Both the position numbers and the translations under genes were made by a program. 64,000 bases of DNA, taken from the NCBI GenBank assembly GCA_026400435.1, contig JAPLOZ010000092.1, positions 1 through 64,000 of the forward strand. The letters run 5' to 3'. Below the pieces are notes generated by a model, which was not told the DNA's origin, ran no database searches, and was given only the letters and a program-made list of their open reading frames with translations. Source of the DNA: Hyphomicrobiales bacterium (GTDB taxonomy: Bacteria > Pseudomonadota > Alphaproteobacteria > Rhizobiales > Rhizobiaceae). This document shows positions 19,738-27,878 of this stretch, piece by piece (position 1 is the first letter of the stretch; each line of letters begins with the position of its first letter).

Positions 19738-20526
19738 TCACTTTGCAGGCTGGCCTTGCTTAGCCCAGGTCACGCTCTTGTAGTCGAAGCCGTATTCGAG
19801 CGTCGGCTTGACGACCTCGAAATAGGGCGACAGGTCGAAATCGCGCGGCGTGTAGAGCGAATGGTGGCGGATGTGCAGGATCTCCGAGCGCGAGTAGGAT
19901 GATTGCGCGGAGGCGCGGCCCGGCGCGCGGGTGATTTCCGGCAGGATGGGATAGCGGATTTCCTCATAGGCCTGCGCGATCAGCGACGAGCAGATCGAGC
20001 GGGTCGGGTCGCCCGATCCGAAGGCAATGGCGCGTCGGCGCCAGCGCACCGGCATCGGCACCGGGAAGAAATAGCGCAGCATGTCGAAGATGTTCTTCAG
20101 GTCGTATTTCAGCCCGATCCGCTTCAGCATGAAGCCGACCACATGGTCGCGGTCTTCAGGCGAAAGGCCGTTCGGCCGGCAGATGCGCGTATTGTATGTG
20201 CGGTACTTCGACAGCGGCACGGCCACGCAGCCCTCGCCGAGATTGACCTCGATGAGACGCGGCCGTTCCGAACCGTCAGCCTGCTCCGGCAGCGCGTCGC
20301 CGACATAAAGCGCGGAGTGCGACCATGTCGACTGCGTCAGGTATTTGATGGTCGCCGAGATGCGCTGGTTGCCTTCGATCAGCAGGATGTCGCCGGGCTG
20401 CAGGATGCGGCGCAGCGTCTCCGGGTCGGACGGCGTGTAGGGCTCATAGCCCGACGATTCGGCCTGCAGCCGCCCGGCCATGAAGGCGCCAAGCCTGTCG
20501 AGGAACGTGTCGCGCGTCTGCGTCAT
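19738..20526 (-). CDS. YiiX/YebB-like permuted NlpC/P60 (papain-fold) hydrolase
   Basis: A 262-aa protein of the permuted NlpC/P60 group. The histidine motif WSHSALYVGD comes first (about residues 68-77) and the cysteine motif SICSSLIAQAYE later (about 182-193), the reverse of classical NlpC/P60 order. The strand PGDILLIEGNQRISATIKYLTQ is typical of the YiiX-like family. No signal peptide is evident, which suggests a cytoplasmic or membrane-associated amidase or lipid-active enzyme. It lies directly upstream of a decayed LD-carboxypeptidase. The natural substrate (peptidoglycan fragment or lipid) is unknown. Confidence 0.8.
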   Translation of the reverse strand: MTQTRDTFLDRLGAFMAGRLQAESSGYEPYTPSDPETLRRILQPGDILLIEGNQRISATIKYLTQSTWSHSALYVGDALPEQADGSERPRLIEVNLGEGCVAVPLSKYRTYNTRICRPNGLSPEDRDHVVGFMLKRIGLKYDLKNIFDMLRYFFPVPMPVRWRRRAIAFGSGDPTRSICSSLIAQAYEEIRYPILPEITRAPGRASAQSSYSRSEILHIRHHSLYTPRDFDLSPYFEVVKPTLEYGFDYKSVTWAKQGQPAK

Positions 20527-20722
20527 CGGCTAGGCGTAACATGTCCCCGGCGGAGATTGCCAGATCGGCATCCGATGGCCCCCGCCGCGCGCAGTTCTGT
20601 GGATATCGCATATAGCCCCCCGAGGTATATTTTTTCGCGAGGGACTGACCGAAGCCGAGCGGGAATTTGCCCAGGCAAAGCTTGCTTGACGGAGCGGTGG
20701 AGGGGATCAGTATCGCCGATAT

Positions 20723-21643
20723 CTAGGACGCGGCGTCGGGCGCCTGTTTGGCCATGCCCCGCCGGACCGTCCGGGCGACGCCCTTGGCAGAGCGCTTGGG
20801 ACTGTCGTGGAACAGCTCGGATGCCTCTGCCAGGCACTTCTTGCGCAGCTTGCGTTCCGAGCGGAGGGCGAGCTTGTCGGGCACCCGGGTCCGCTTGCCC
20901 AGCGGCCTTTCGACGTCGTGGAACAGCGCACGCAGGACGAAAAGGTCGTTCAGGTCGCCGAGCTTTTGTCCCAGCGCATCGAGTGCCTTGATCCGGGGCT
21001 TGACCGGCGACGGCCAGACCTTCTTCAGCAGGGCAAGATGCCTGGCGTGCGCTTTCACTGCCTTGCGCAGATCGTGGAAATCGACGGGCTCGCCGCGCTC
21101 CTTGGAGCGCCGCAGGGATTTGCGCGCGCGCTGCATCGTCGTGCGCACGCCGTCGGCCAGCACGTCGGCGGCCGCTTCGGGGTGATCGGGCAGGTCGATG
21201 CCTTCCAGCCTGCGCAACCCGGTCCTGCAGGCCGCGGAAGCTGCGGCCGCGGCTTTGCGCAGATCCTGATCCAGCAGGGTGGCGTGGCGTGCGACCAGCT
21301 CTTCGCGAACAGGCCCGAGCGCTCCGCCGGCCGCTTCCTCGGGATATTCGGCAGCCAGCCGGTCCAGGGTCTCAACGAGCGCCGCGGCTCCACGCTGCGC
21401 GGCCAGCCGCGTTGAAGCTTTCCGACAGAGCGCGTTCTCGGCTTGGGCAAACTTGGCGTCGCCCGAGCGCACCAGCCGGACGAGCGCGCGCACGCTCTTC
21501 AGCCGCTTGCGGCATTCATGCAGCGCCTTGTCAGGATTTTCTCCAAGTGTGGCGAGATGGCCGAGCGCGCCTTCGAGCTCTTCCGTGGCTATCCGCCGGA
21601 CTTCATGGGTCAGCCGCAGGCGTGGATCGATGCGGTAGCTCAT
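20723..21643 (-). CDS. CHAD domain protein
   Basis: A 306-aa all-helical protein with the conserved-histidine alpha-helical domain. The N-terminal repeat reads LHECRKRLKSVRALVRLVR and the second half has DFHDLRKAVKAHARHLALL, the two basic histidine-containing helices thought to bind polyphosphate. The track runs this frame up to 22069, but that extension is a shadow of the CYTH gene. The ATG at 21643 overlaps the CYTH stop by four bases and starts MSYRIDPRLRLTHEVRR. In many bacteria CYTH and CHAD are fused in one polypeptide; here they are separate, translationally coupled genes. Confidence 0.93.
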   Translation of the reverse strand: MSYRIDPRLRLTHEVRRIATEELEGALGHLATLGENPDKALHECRKRLKSVRALVRLVRSGDAKFAQAENALCRKASTRLAAQRGAAALVETLDRLAAEYPEEAAGGALGPVREELVARHATLLDQDLRKAAAAASAACRTGLRRLEGIDLPDHPEAAADVLADGVRTTMQRARKSLRRSKERGEPVDFHDLRKAVKAHARHLALLKKVWPSPVKPRIKALDALGQKLGDLNDLFVLRALFHDVERPLGKRTRVPDKLALRSERKLRKKCLAEASELFHDSPKRSAKGVARTVRRGMAKQAPDAAS

Positions 21644-22113
21644 CGGGATGACCCCGGCAACTCGCCTAGCGCGAGGGCAGCATTGTAGTAGCGGCCGTCC
21701 TGGGTCACGTCGCGGCCAAGCCACGACGGCAGGTTCTCGTCCGGTACGATGTCTGGCGTTTCCAGTTCGGCGATCACAAGGCCGTCCAGTTCTCCCTCGA
21801 AGACATCCACTTCGTAGAGGTAGTTCAGATGAGTGACATGGTGTCGTGTCTTCTTGATGACGCGGCCGAGTGCAAAAGCCTCCATTTCCAGGGCTTGCGC
21901 AAGCGGAACCGGATACTCGAATTCGTCGCGCCCCGGTCCCGCGCCGGAAAATTTGAGCGTAAGCGTGGCTTCCGCATCGTTGCTGATGCGCACCCGCACT
22001 GTACGGCCGGTACCGACCGCGAGATAGAACTGGCGTATGCGAATTGCAGCATGCGCCGATGCGCGCCATGCCGGATCGGCGATGAGGAACTTCCGCTCGA
22101 TTTCCTTGGCCAT
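21640..22113 (-). CDS. CYTH domain (triphosphate tunnel metalloenzyme) protein
   Basis: A 157-aa CYTH/TTM protein beginning MAKEIERKFLIAD, which contains the diagnostic ExExK motif. It continues with the strands IRIRQFYLAV, VRVRISNDAEATLTLKF, HLNYLYEVDVFEGELDGLVIAELE and GRYYNAALA. Simple bacterial TTM enzymes hydrolyse inorganic triphosphate with Mg2+ or Mn2+. The ATG at 22113 is used instead of the track's 22152 because it puts the motif at residues 4-8 as usual. It is coupled to the CHAD gene. The divergent tetR-like regulator begins about 80 bases away. Confidence 0.93.
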   Translation of the reverse strand: MAKEIERKFLIADPAWRASAHAAIRIRQFYLAVGTGRTVRVRISNDAEATLTLKFSGAGPGRDEFEYPVPLAQALEMEAFALGRVIKKTRHHVTHLNYLYEVDVFEGELDGLVIAELETPDIVPDENLPSWLGRDVTQDGRYYNAALALGELPGSSR

Positions 22114-22163
22114 GCCCTGTTGGTAGGCCGTCAAGGCGTGCGAGGGCAACATCGCGGATTGAC

Positions 22164-22185
22164 TTTAATCAATCGAATGATTAAA
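22164..22185. promoter_or_regulatory. Palindromic operator upstream of the TetR gene
   Basis: TTTAATCA and TGATTAAA are exact reverse complements separated by six bases that are themselves nearly symmetric (ATCGAA). The site overlaps an in-frame ATG at 22177, supporting translation from the later ATG at 22195. It lies between divergent CYTH and TetR genes, so TetR autoregulation is likely. Confidence 0.75.
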
Positions 22186-22194
22186 ATTTCGCGT

Positions 22195-22863
22195 ATGAAC
22201 AGAATGGGCGAACGCTTTCCCTCCCCCGCGGAACAGACAAGGTCGGCGCTGGTTCGAGCGGGTTTGGTCCTGTTCGGGCGCAAGGGTTTTGAGGGCGCTT
22301 CCACGCGCGAGCTGGCCGCGTTGGCCAAGGCCAACATTGGTTCGATCGCCTATCATTTCGGCGGCAAGGAGGGGCTGCATCTCGCCTGCGCCGACTTCAT
22401 CGTGGACACGATCGGGAAGATCGCGCGGCCGGCGCTGGCCGACGTTGCGGCGCTGCCGCCGGCGGATGCGGAAGCTGGTCTGAAACATGCGGTCGAGCGG
22501 ATCGTATCCTTCTTCGTGGCGAGCCCGGAGATTGGCGATTTCGCGCAGTTCATATTGCGCGAGATGTCGTTGCCGAGCCCCGCCTTCGACCGTCTGTACT
22601 CCGGCGTCTTCGCCCCGACGCACACCCAGCTCTGCAGCATCTGGGAGCGCGCCACCGGCGAAGCGGCCGAAAGCGAGGAGACCAGGATTCGCATGTTCAT
22701 GCTGATCGGGCAGGTTGTCTATTTTCGCATCGCCCGCGCGGCCGTCCAGCGCCGCATGGGCTGGTCCGATATCGGCCCGCAACAGGCACAGGCCATCGCA
22801 GGCGTCGCGCTCGCCAACCTCTCCGCGGTTCTGGCCAGCCGCAAAGGCAAGGATCATCCATGA
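22195..22863 (+). CDS. TetR family regulator (CecR/YbiH-like)
   Basis: A 222-aa repressor with an N-terminal TetR helix-turn-helix (TRSALVRAGLVLFGRKGFEGASTRELAALAKANIGSIAYHFGGKEGL) and a ligand-binding domain with FVASPEIGDFAQFILREMSLPS. This resembles the DUF1956 domain of CecR/YbiH. In E. coli YbiH governs the ybhGFSR export operon, and the same gene order follows here. Three in-frame ATGs exist (22177, 22195, 22204). The first lies inside the operator, so 22195 is chosen. Its stop overlaps the next gene by four bases. Confidence 0.88.
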   Translation: MNRMGERFPSPAEQTRSALVRAGLVLFGRKGFEGASTRELAALAKANIGSIAYHFGGKEGLHLACADFIVDTIGKIARPALADVAALPPADAEAGLKHAVERIVSFFVASPEIGDFAQFILREMSLPSPAFDRLYSGVFAPTHTQLCSIWERATGEAAESEETRIRMFMLIGQVVYFRIARAAVQRRMGWSDIGPQQAQAIAGVALANLSAVLASRKGKDHP

Positions 22864-23810
22864 GCCTCTTCTGCTCGATCCCTTTAGCAGCCTCGCTGTT
22901 TTCGGCCTGCGCCGGCTCTCCGCCGCTTGCGGTCGGCTACGTCGAAGGCGATTTCGTTCTGCTCGCGCCGATCGAGGTGGCTCAGGTGCAGTCCATATCC
23001 GTGAAACGCGGTGACCGTGTCCTTGCCGGAGCGCGGGTTGCCGAGATGGAAACCGACGACGCCAGCATCGCGGTGGCGCAGGCGCAAGCCGCGCTGGCGC
23101 AGGCGCAGGCGCAGCTTGCCAACCTGCAGATCGGCAAGCGGCCGGAGGAGATCGCCGCGCTCGACTCGGTGCGCCGGTCGGCCGAGGCGGAGGCCAGCGA
23201 GAAACGCCGCGTGCTGGCTCGGGCGAGCGACCTGCTCAAGCGTGGCATCGCCACCCAGGCGGAATTCGACGAGGCGCAGACGGCGGTCGAGGTCGCCGAG
23301 GCGAAGATCAACCAGGCCGAGGCCAATCTGGCGGTCGGCAACCTGCCGGCGCGTCCCGAGGAGATCAAGGCCGCCGAGAGCCAGGTCAGGCAGGCGGATA
23401 CGGCGCTGGCCCAGGCGAACTGGCGGCTGACCAAGCGCACGCTGACGGCGCCGTCGGACGGGCGGGTCGACGATGTGATACGCAACCCTGGCGACGTCGG
23501 CGGCCCTTCCGCGCCGGTCATCTCGATGCTGCCGGACGGAGCGGTCAAGCTTTCGGTCTTCGTCCCGGAGGCTTCCTTCTCCAGGGTTGCGGTCGGCAAG
23601 GTCCTGAACGTGCGCTGTGATGGTTGTCCGCAAGGCCTGCAGGCACGCATCAGCTTCGTGTCGCCGGACCCCGAGTTCACGCCGCCGGTGATCTATTCGC
23701 TCGAGACGCGTCAGAAGCTCGTCTATCTGGTCGAGGCGCGGCCGATCGGCGAGGACTCGCCCCTCCAGCCGGGGCAGATCGTCGACGTGGAACTGGTGAA
23801 TGGTGACTAG
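22860..23810 (+). CDS. HlyD/YbhG-like periplasmic adaptor protein
   Basis: A 316-aa membrane-fusion protein linking an inner-membrane ABC exporter to the periplasm. It has an N-terminal hydrophobic segment ending LFSACAGS, a possible lipoprotein site though the -3 residue is Phe. The first half-lipoyl motif IEVAQVQSISVKRGDRVLAG is followed by a long Ala/Gln-rich coiled-coil hairpin (about residues 70-185), then the second half-lipoyl part LTAPSDGRVDDVIRNPGD and a beta-barrel domain. It is coupled to tetR by an ATGA overlap. The next gene, the ATPase, is separated by an unusual 120-base gap. Confidence 0.92.
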   Translation: MSLFCSIPLAASLFSACAGSPPLAVGYVEGDFVLLAPIEVAQVQSISVKRGDRVLAGARVAEMETDDASIAVAQAQAALAQAQAQLANLQIGKRPEEIAALDSVRRSAEAEASEKRRVLARASDLLKRGIATQAEFDEAQTAVEVAEAKINQAEANLAVGNLPARPEEIKAAESQVRQADTALAQANWRLTKRTLTAPSDGRVDDVIRNPGDVGGPSAPVISMLPDGAVKLSVFVPEASFSRVAVGKVLNVRCDGCPQGLQARISFVSPDPEFTPPVIYSLETRQKLVYLVEARPIGEDSPLQPGQIVDVELVNGD

Positions 23811-23813
23811 TAA

Positions 23814-23894
23814 AATGGTGAATGGTCGGGAGTACAGGATCCTGTCCAGGCGATGCTCGTGCCAGTTTGCCTCTTCCATTCACCATTCACCATT
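23814..23894. repeat. 13-bp inverted repeat with internal palindrome
   Basis: AATGGTGAATGGT (23814-23826) and ACCATTCACCATT (23882-23894) are exact reverse complements 55 bases apart. The loop contains the palindrome CAGGATCCTG. A further copy of TGGTGAATGGTGA spans the end of the HlyD gene at 23794-23806, so the sequence looks locally duplicated. Confidence 0.75.
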
Positions 23895-23930
23895 GACCCT
23901 TCACGACGCGGCAGCCGAAGGCGTCGTGCC

Positions 23931-24851
23931 ATGACCGACGTCATCAACGTAACCGGCCTCGTGAAGCGCTTCGGCGACAAGACAGTCGTCGACCATGTCA
24001 CCATGCGCGTGGCCGAGGGCGAGATCGTCGGGTTCCTTGGCCCGAACGGCTCCGGCAAGACGACGACGATCCGCATCATGTGCGGCCTGCTGACGCCAGA
24101 CGAGGGCGAGGGCGAGGTTCTTGGCTACAACCTGCGCACCGAGAGCCTCAGCATAAAGCGCGAAGTCGGCTACATGACGCAGAAATTCTCTTTCTACGAG
24201 GACCTGACGATCGCCGAGAATCTGGAATTCGTGGCGCGGCTCTACCAATTGCGCCCGCTGGCGGATTTCGTCGGCCGAACGCTGGAGGACCTCGGCCTGA
24301 CGAGCCGCCGCAACCAGCTCGCCGGCACCTTGTCCGGCGGCTGGAAGCAGCGCCTCGCGCTCGCCGCCTGCATCATGCACAAGCCAAAGCTGCTGTTGCT
24401 CGACGAGCCCACCGCCGGCGTCGATCCGAAGGCGCGCCGGGAATTCTGGGACGAGATCCACAGACTGGCGCGCGGCGGGCTGACCGTGCTGGTGTCGACC
24501 CACTACATGGACGAGGCCGAGCGCTGCCATCGCATCAGCTACATCTCCTATGGCAGGATGCTGGCGTCAGGCACCGTGGCCGAGGTCGTGCGCAACGCCG
24601 GCCTGACGACCTTCGTCATCGAGGGACCGCGTCTCGATTTGGTCACCCAGGCGCTCGAAGGCCGGCCAGGCGTCGAGCAGGTTGCGCCATTCGGCGCGAC
24701 GCTGCATGTCGTCGGTTCCGACGCGCGGCTGCTGGACAGGTCGCTTCAGGATATCCGCGCGATGCCCGATGTCACCGTCCAGCCGGGCGAAACGAGCCTT
24801 GAGGATGTCTTCATCCAGTTCATGGCGAAGTCGAAGGACAACATGGCGTGA
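23931..24851 (+). CDS. ABC transporter ATP-binding protein (YbhF-like, single domain)
   Basis: A 306-aa ATPase with Walker A LGPNGSGKTTTIR, Q-loop YMTQKFSFYEDLT, signature LSGGWKQRLALA, Walker B LLLLDEPTAGVDPKARREFW and H-loop STHYMDEAERC. It drives ABC-2 type export by the permease encoded next. E. coli YbhF carries two ATPase domains; this protein has one, so it must dimerise. The track starts at 23853, but the ATG at 23931 (MTDVINVTGLVKRFG) is the family start. Its stop overlaps the permease GTG by four bases. Confidence 0.95.
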   Translation: MTDVINVTGLVKRFGDKTVVDHVTMRVAEGEIVGFLGPNGSGKTTTIRIMCGLLTPDEGEGEVLGYNLRTESLSIKREVGYMTQKFSFYEDLTIAENLEFVARLYQLRPLADFVGRTLEDLGLTSRRNQLAGTLSGGWKQRLALAACIMHKPKLLLLDEPTAGVDPKARREFWDEIHRLARGGLTVLVSTHYMDEAERCHRISYISYGRMLASGTVAEVVRNAGLTTFVIEGPRLDLVTQALEGRPGVEQVAPFGATLHVVGSDARLLDRSLQDIRAMPDVTVQPGETSLEDVFIQFMAKSKDNMA

Positions 24852-25984
24852 ACGCCGTCTTCTCGTTTTCCCGCCTTGGTGCGTTGCTGATCAAGGAGTT
24901 CATCCAGATGCGGCGCGACCGCATCACTTTCGCCATGATGCTGGGTGTGCCGCTGATGCAGCTCGTGCTGTTCGGCTACGCGATCAACAACGACCCGAAA
25001 AGCCTCCCGGCGGCGCTGGTCGCCACCAGCAACGACGACTACACCCGCGCTATGGTGTCGGCGCTGCAGATGACCGGCTACTATCGCTTCGAACATGTCG
25101 TCCAGAGCGAGGCCGAAGCAGAGGCGCTGATGGCCAGCGGTGAAGTCGCCTTCCTCGTGACCATCCCGGCGGATTTCGCCCGCCGCGTCGAGAGCGGCAA
25201 TCACCCGCAGATCCTGATCGAGGCGGACGCGACAGACCCGGCGGTGGCGAGCGGCGCCATCTCGACGCTTGGAACGGTGGCGCAACGCGCCCTGCTGCGC
25301 GAACGCGGCATGCAGGCCGAGGCGGCGGAACTGGCCAAGTCTGAGCTCGATGTCGTCGTCCACAAGCGCTACAACCCCGAGGGCATCTCGCAATACAACA
25401 TCGTGCCGGGCCTGCTCGGCGTCATCCTGCAGATGACCATGGTCATGATGACCTCGATCGCGCTGACGCGCGAAACCGAGCGCGGCACCATGGAAAACCT
25501 GCTCGCCATGCCAGCCTCGCCGGTGGAGATCATGTTCGGCAAGGTGCTGCCCTACCTCGCCGTCGGGGCGGTGCAGGTCGTCGTCGTGCTGGTCGCCTCC
25601 AAGCTCTTGTTCGCAATTCCCTTCCAAGGATCGCTGCCGTTGCTCCTTTCGGCCATCCTCGTCTTCGTGCTGGCGCTCGTGCTGCTCGGCTACACCATCT
25701 CGACCGTTGCCCGGACGCAGATGCAGGCGTTGCAGCTCACCTTCTTCTTCTTCCTGCCGTCGATCCTGCTGTCTGGCTTCATGTTCCCCTATCGCGGCAT
25801 GCCCCGCTGGGCGCAGGTGTTCGGCGAGATATTCCCGCTGACGCATTTTCTGCGCATCACCCGCGCGGTCATGCTGAAGGGCGCCGACTTCGCGGCGATC
25901 GCCGGCGAGGTCGCAGCGCTTGGCTTCTTCGTCGCGCTGTTTGCCGGGCTGGCGCTGTTCCGCTTCCGTCGCACGCTCGACTGA
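24848..25984 (+). CDS. ABC-2 type transporter permease (YbhR/YbhS-like)
   Basis: A 378-aa permease with one N-terminal helix after LLIKEFIQMRRDRITFAMML, a large extracytoplasmic domain (about residues 45-180) and five C-terminal helices, the usual ABC-2 export layout. The motif ERGTMENLLAMPASPVEIMFGKVLPYL and the late segment PSILLSGFMFPYRGMPRWAQ are typical of YbhR/YbhS. E. coli has two permease genes; only one is seen here, so a homodimer is expected. The GTG start overlaps the ATPase stop. Substrates of the E. coli relative include hydrophobic drugs such as cephalosporins; here the substrate is unknown. Confidence 0.92.
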   Translation: MNAVFSFSRLGALLIKEFIQMRRDRITFAMMLGVPLMQLVLFGYAINNDPKSLPAALVATSNDDYTRAMVSALQMTGYYRFEHVVQSEAEAEALMASGEVAFLVTIPADFARRVESGNHPQILIEADATDPAVASGAISTLGTVAQRALLRERGMQAEAAELAKSELDVVVHKRYNPEGISQYNIVPGLLGVILQMTMVMMTSIALTRETERGTMENLLAMPASPVEIMFGKVLPYLAVGAVQVVVVLVASKLLFAIPFQGSLPLLLSAILVFVLALVLLGYTISTVARTQMQALQLTFFFFLPSILLSGFMFPYRGMPRWAQVFGEIFPLTHFLRITRAVMLKGADFAAIAGEVAALGFFVALFAGLALFRFRRTLD

Positions 25985-25996
25985 GCCAGGCATTGC

Positions 25997-26338
25997 CTAG
26001 CCGAGCAGGGTGCGCACGCGCCGTTCTCCGCCGGCCTTGCGCCACGAGTTGAAGCGGTGGGTCGCGGCGGCGAACGAGATCTTCATGGCGCGCGCCACCG
26101 AATAGCGGCTCGCGCCCTCGTCGAACATCCGGTAGCAGCACTCCACGCCCTCCTCCGACAGCTTGCCGTCGGCCATCTTGTTGGCCGGGTTGGCCGGATC
26201 GAATTTCGGCGCGACCTGTTCGACAAGGCCCTTGAGACGGTCGAGATCGGCCTGGATACCGGCGATGAGGTCGAGGATCGGCTGCAGGTCGACGGTCGCG
26301 GCGGCGGTCGGTTCGGAGGCAGGTGCGGGGTTCTTCAT
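25997..26338 (-). CDS. Hypothetical protein with predicted helix-turn-helix
   Basis: A 113-aa protein of unknown function. It starts with a Pro/Ala-rich stretch, then a predicted helical, possibly coiled-coil segment (LQPILDLIAGIQADLDRLKGLVEQV). The end, LSEEGVECCYRMFDEGASRYSVARAMKISFAAATHRFNSWRKAGG, reads like a recombinase- or transposase-type helix-turn-helix for resolving DNA or recruiting a partner. It is encoded alone, convergent with the ABC permease and divergent from mbfA. Coding is supported by codon-position GC bias and clean ends, but no family can be named. Confidence 0.65.
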   Translation of the reverse strand: MKNPAPASEPTAAATVDLQPILDLIAGIQADLDRLKGLVEQVAPKFDPANPANKMADGKLSEEGVECCYRMFDEGASRYSVARAMKISFAAATHRFNSWRKAGGERRVRTLLG

Positions 26339-26428
26339 GGCGGGCTCTCTCTTGGCGGACTTTAGGCTATATAGGGCAAGGTGCGGTTATATGAAGACCC
26401 TGTTGCGGCCACAGCCTGGAGCAGTTAG

Positions 26429-26445
26429 TTTAGAACCGTTCTAAT
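26429..26445. promoter_or_regulatory. Irr-type iron control element (ICE) upstream of mbfA
   Basis: TTTAGAACCGTTCTAAT: the arms TTAGAA and TTCTAA are perfect around CCG, matching the ICE consensus recognised by Irr in rhizobia. It lies 16 bases before the mbfA start codon, a position suited to repression under iron limitation, as reported for mbfA in Bradyrhizobium and Agrobacterium. Confidence 0.8.
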
Positions 26446-26461
26446 CTAGAGGTGTGCACTC

Positions 26462-27445
26462 ATGCTTTCCCGCGTTTTCGGATTCGGACGCCGCTCCTTC
26501 GATTCGCTGACAGAACAGGAGATGCTGGCGCTCGCCATCTCCTCGGAGGAGGATGACGGGCGCATCTACCGCGCCTATGCCGACGGGCTGGCGGACGCCT
26601 ATCCCGGTTCGGCGCGGGTGTTCGACGAGATGGCGGCGGAGGAGGACCAGCACCGCGCCGCGCTGATCGAACTGCACCGGTCCCGCTTCGGCGAGCGCAT
26701 CCCGCTGATCCGCCGCGAACATGTGCGCGGCTATTACGAGCGCAAGCCAGACTGGCTGGTGAGGCCGCTCGGCATCGAGCGGGTGCGCGGCCAGGCCGAG
26801 GACATGGAGCGACAGGCCGAGCGCTTCTACCGCGAGGCCGCCAAGCGCACCTCCGACGCCTCGACGCGCAAGCTTCTGGGCGATCTGGCCATCGCCGAAA
26901 AGGGCCACGAATCGCTCGCCCGCAAGCTGGGGCTCCAGCATCTGCCCGGCGACGTGAAGGCGGACGAGGACGCGACCGAGCGCCGCCAGTTCATCCTGAC
27001 CTTCGTGCAGCCGGGACTGGCCGGCCTCATGGACGGATCGGTGTCGACGCTGGCGCCGATCTTCGCCGCCGCCTTCGCCACAGGCGACACGTGGCAGACC
27101 TTCCTGGTCGGCCTGTCGGCCTCGGTCGGCGCCGGCATATCGATGGGCTTCACCGAAGCCGCGCACGACGACGGCAAGCTGTCTGGCCGCGGCTCGCCGC
27201 TGAAACGCGGACTGGCCTCCGGCATCATGACGGCGCTCGGCGGCCTCGGCCACGCGCTGCCATACCTGATCCCGGACTTCTGGACGGCCACCACGCTCGC
27301 CGCCGCCGTCGTCTTCGTCGAGCTGTGGGCCATCGCCTTCATCCAGAACCGCTACATGGACACGCCCTTCTTCCGCGCCGCGTTCCAGGTCGTGCTGGGC
27401 GGCGCCCTGGTGTTTGCGGCGGGCGTTCTGATCGGCAGCGCCTGA
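26462..27445 (+). CDS. mbfA: MbfA: ferritin-like/VIT1 fusion iron exporter
   Basis: A 327-aa inner-membrane iron exporter. The N-terminal rubrerythrin/ferritin-like domain (about residues 15-150) carries metal ligands in [39 protein letters not shown] and [11 protein letters not shown]. The C-terminal VIT1-type membrane domain (about 170-325) begins [28 protein letters not shown] and contains [18 protein letters not shown]. In Agrobacterium and Bradyrhizobium MbfA exports Fe2+ and protects against iron and peroxide stress, with Irr repressing it at low iron. The ICE just upstream fits this. The ATG has a GAGGTG ribosome site. Confidence 0.95.
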   Translation: MLSRVFGFGRRSFDSLTEQEMLALAISSEEDDGRIYRAYADGLADAYPGSARVFDEMAAEEDQHRAALIELHRSRFGERIPLIRREHVRGYYERKPDWLVRPLGIERVRGQAEDMERQAERFYREAAKRTSDASTRKLLGDLAIAEKGHESLARKLGLQHLPGDVKADEDATERRQFILTFVQPGLAGLMDGSVSTLAPIFAAAFATGDTWQTFLVGLSASVGAGISMGFTEAAHDDGKLSGRGSPLKRGLASGIMTALGGLGHALPYLIPDFWTATTLAAAVVFVELWAIAFIQNRYMDTPFFRAAFQVVLGGALVFAAGVLIGSA

Positions 27446-27716
27446 GCGCCACGCCTGCCGGCAGCGACCGCCCGGCACAAGGCTGAAACATCGCCCGCGG
27501 CCCGGCGGCATCTTCGCGATACGGCCGTGCCGCAAAAGGCACAGCGCCGGACACGTGTGCGACCGGTCCCGCAAAGACCTCCAAACCGCCGTGATTCGGC
27601 CATGCCGGGGGTCGAACAGGGTCCAACATTAACATCGCGTTCACCGAAGATTCACGACTGGACGCTAAGCATGCCTCCCAATCGGACGGGACATCCGGGG
27701 GACAGGAACCGGGACC

Positions 27717-27845
27717 ATGACTATCTGGAACAACGTGCTGCATCTTGCATCCGCCTTGCGCGAATTCATCGCGCCGACCTATCGGCCCGAGCGCCACTAC
27801 ATGCGCGGCCCCGGCCCCGCCTGCGCACGCCGCGGCTTTCCCTGA
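27717..27845 (+). CDS. Possible small protein (42 aa)
   Basis: An open frame too short for the track: MTIWNNVLHLASALREFIAP and so on to GGFP-like end ARRGFP. It has a purine-rich GGGGGACAGGAACC stretch before the ATG. It lies in the 433-base space between mbfA and the next minus-strand gene. No family is recognised and only weak evidence supports translation. The rest of 27446-27716 shows no gene or clear signal. Confidence 0.3.
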   Translation: MTIWNNVLHLASALREFIAPTYRPERHYMRGPGPACARRGFP

Positions 27846-27878
27846 TCCGTCGATGCGGCGCATCAGCGCCGCTTGCCA

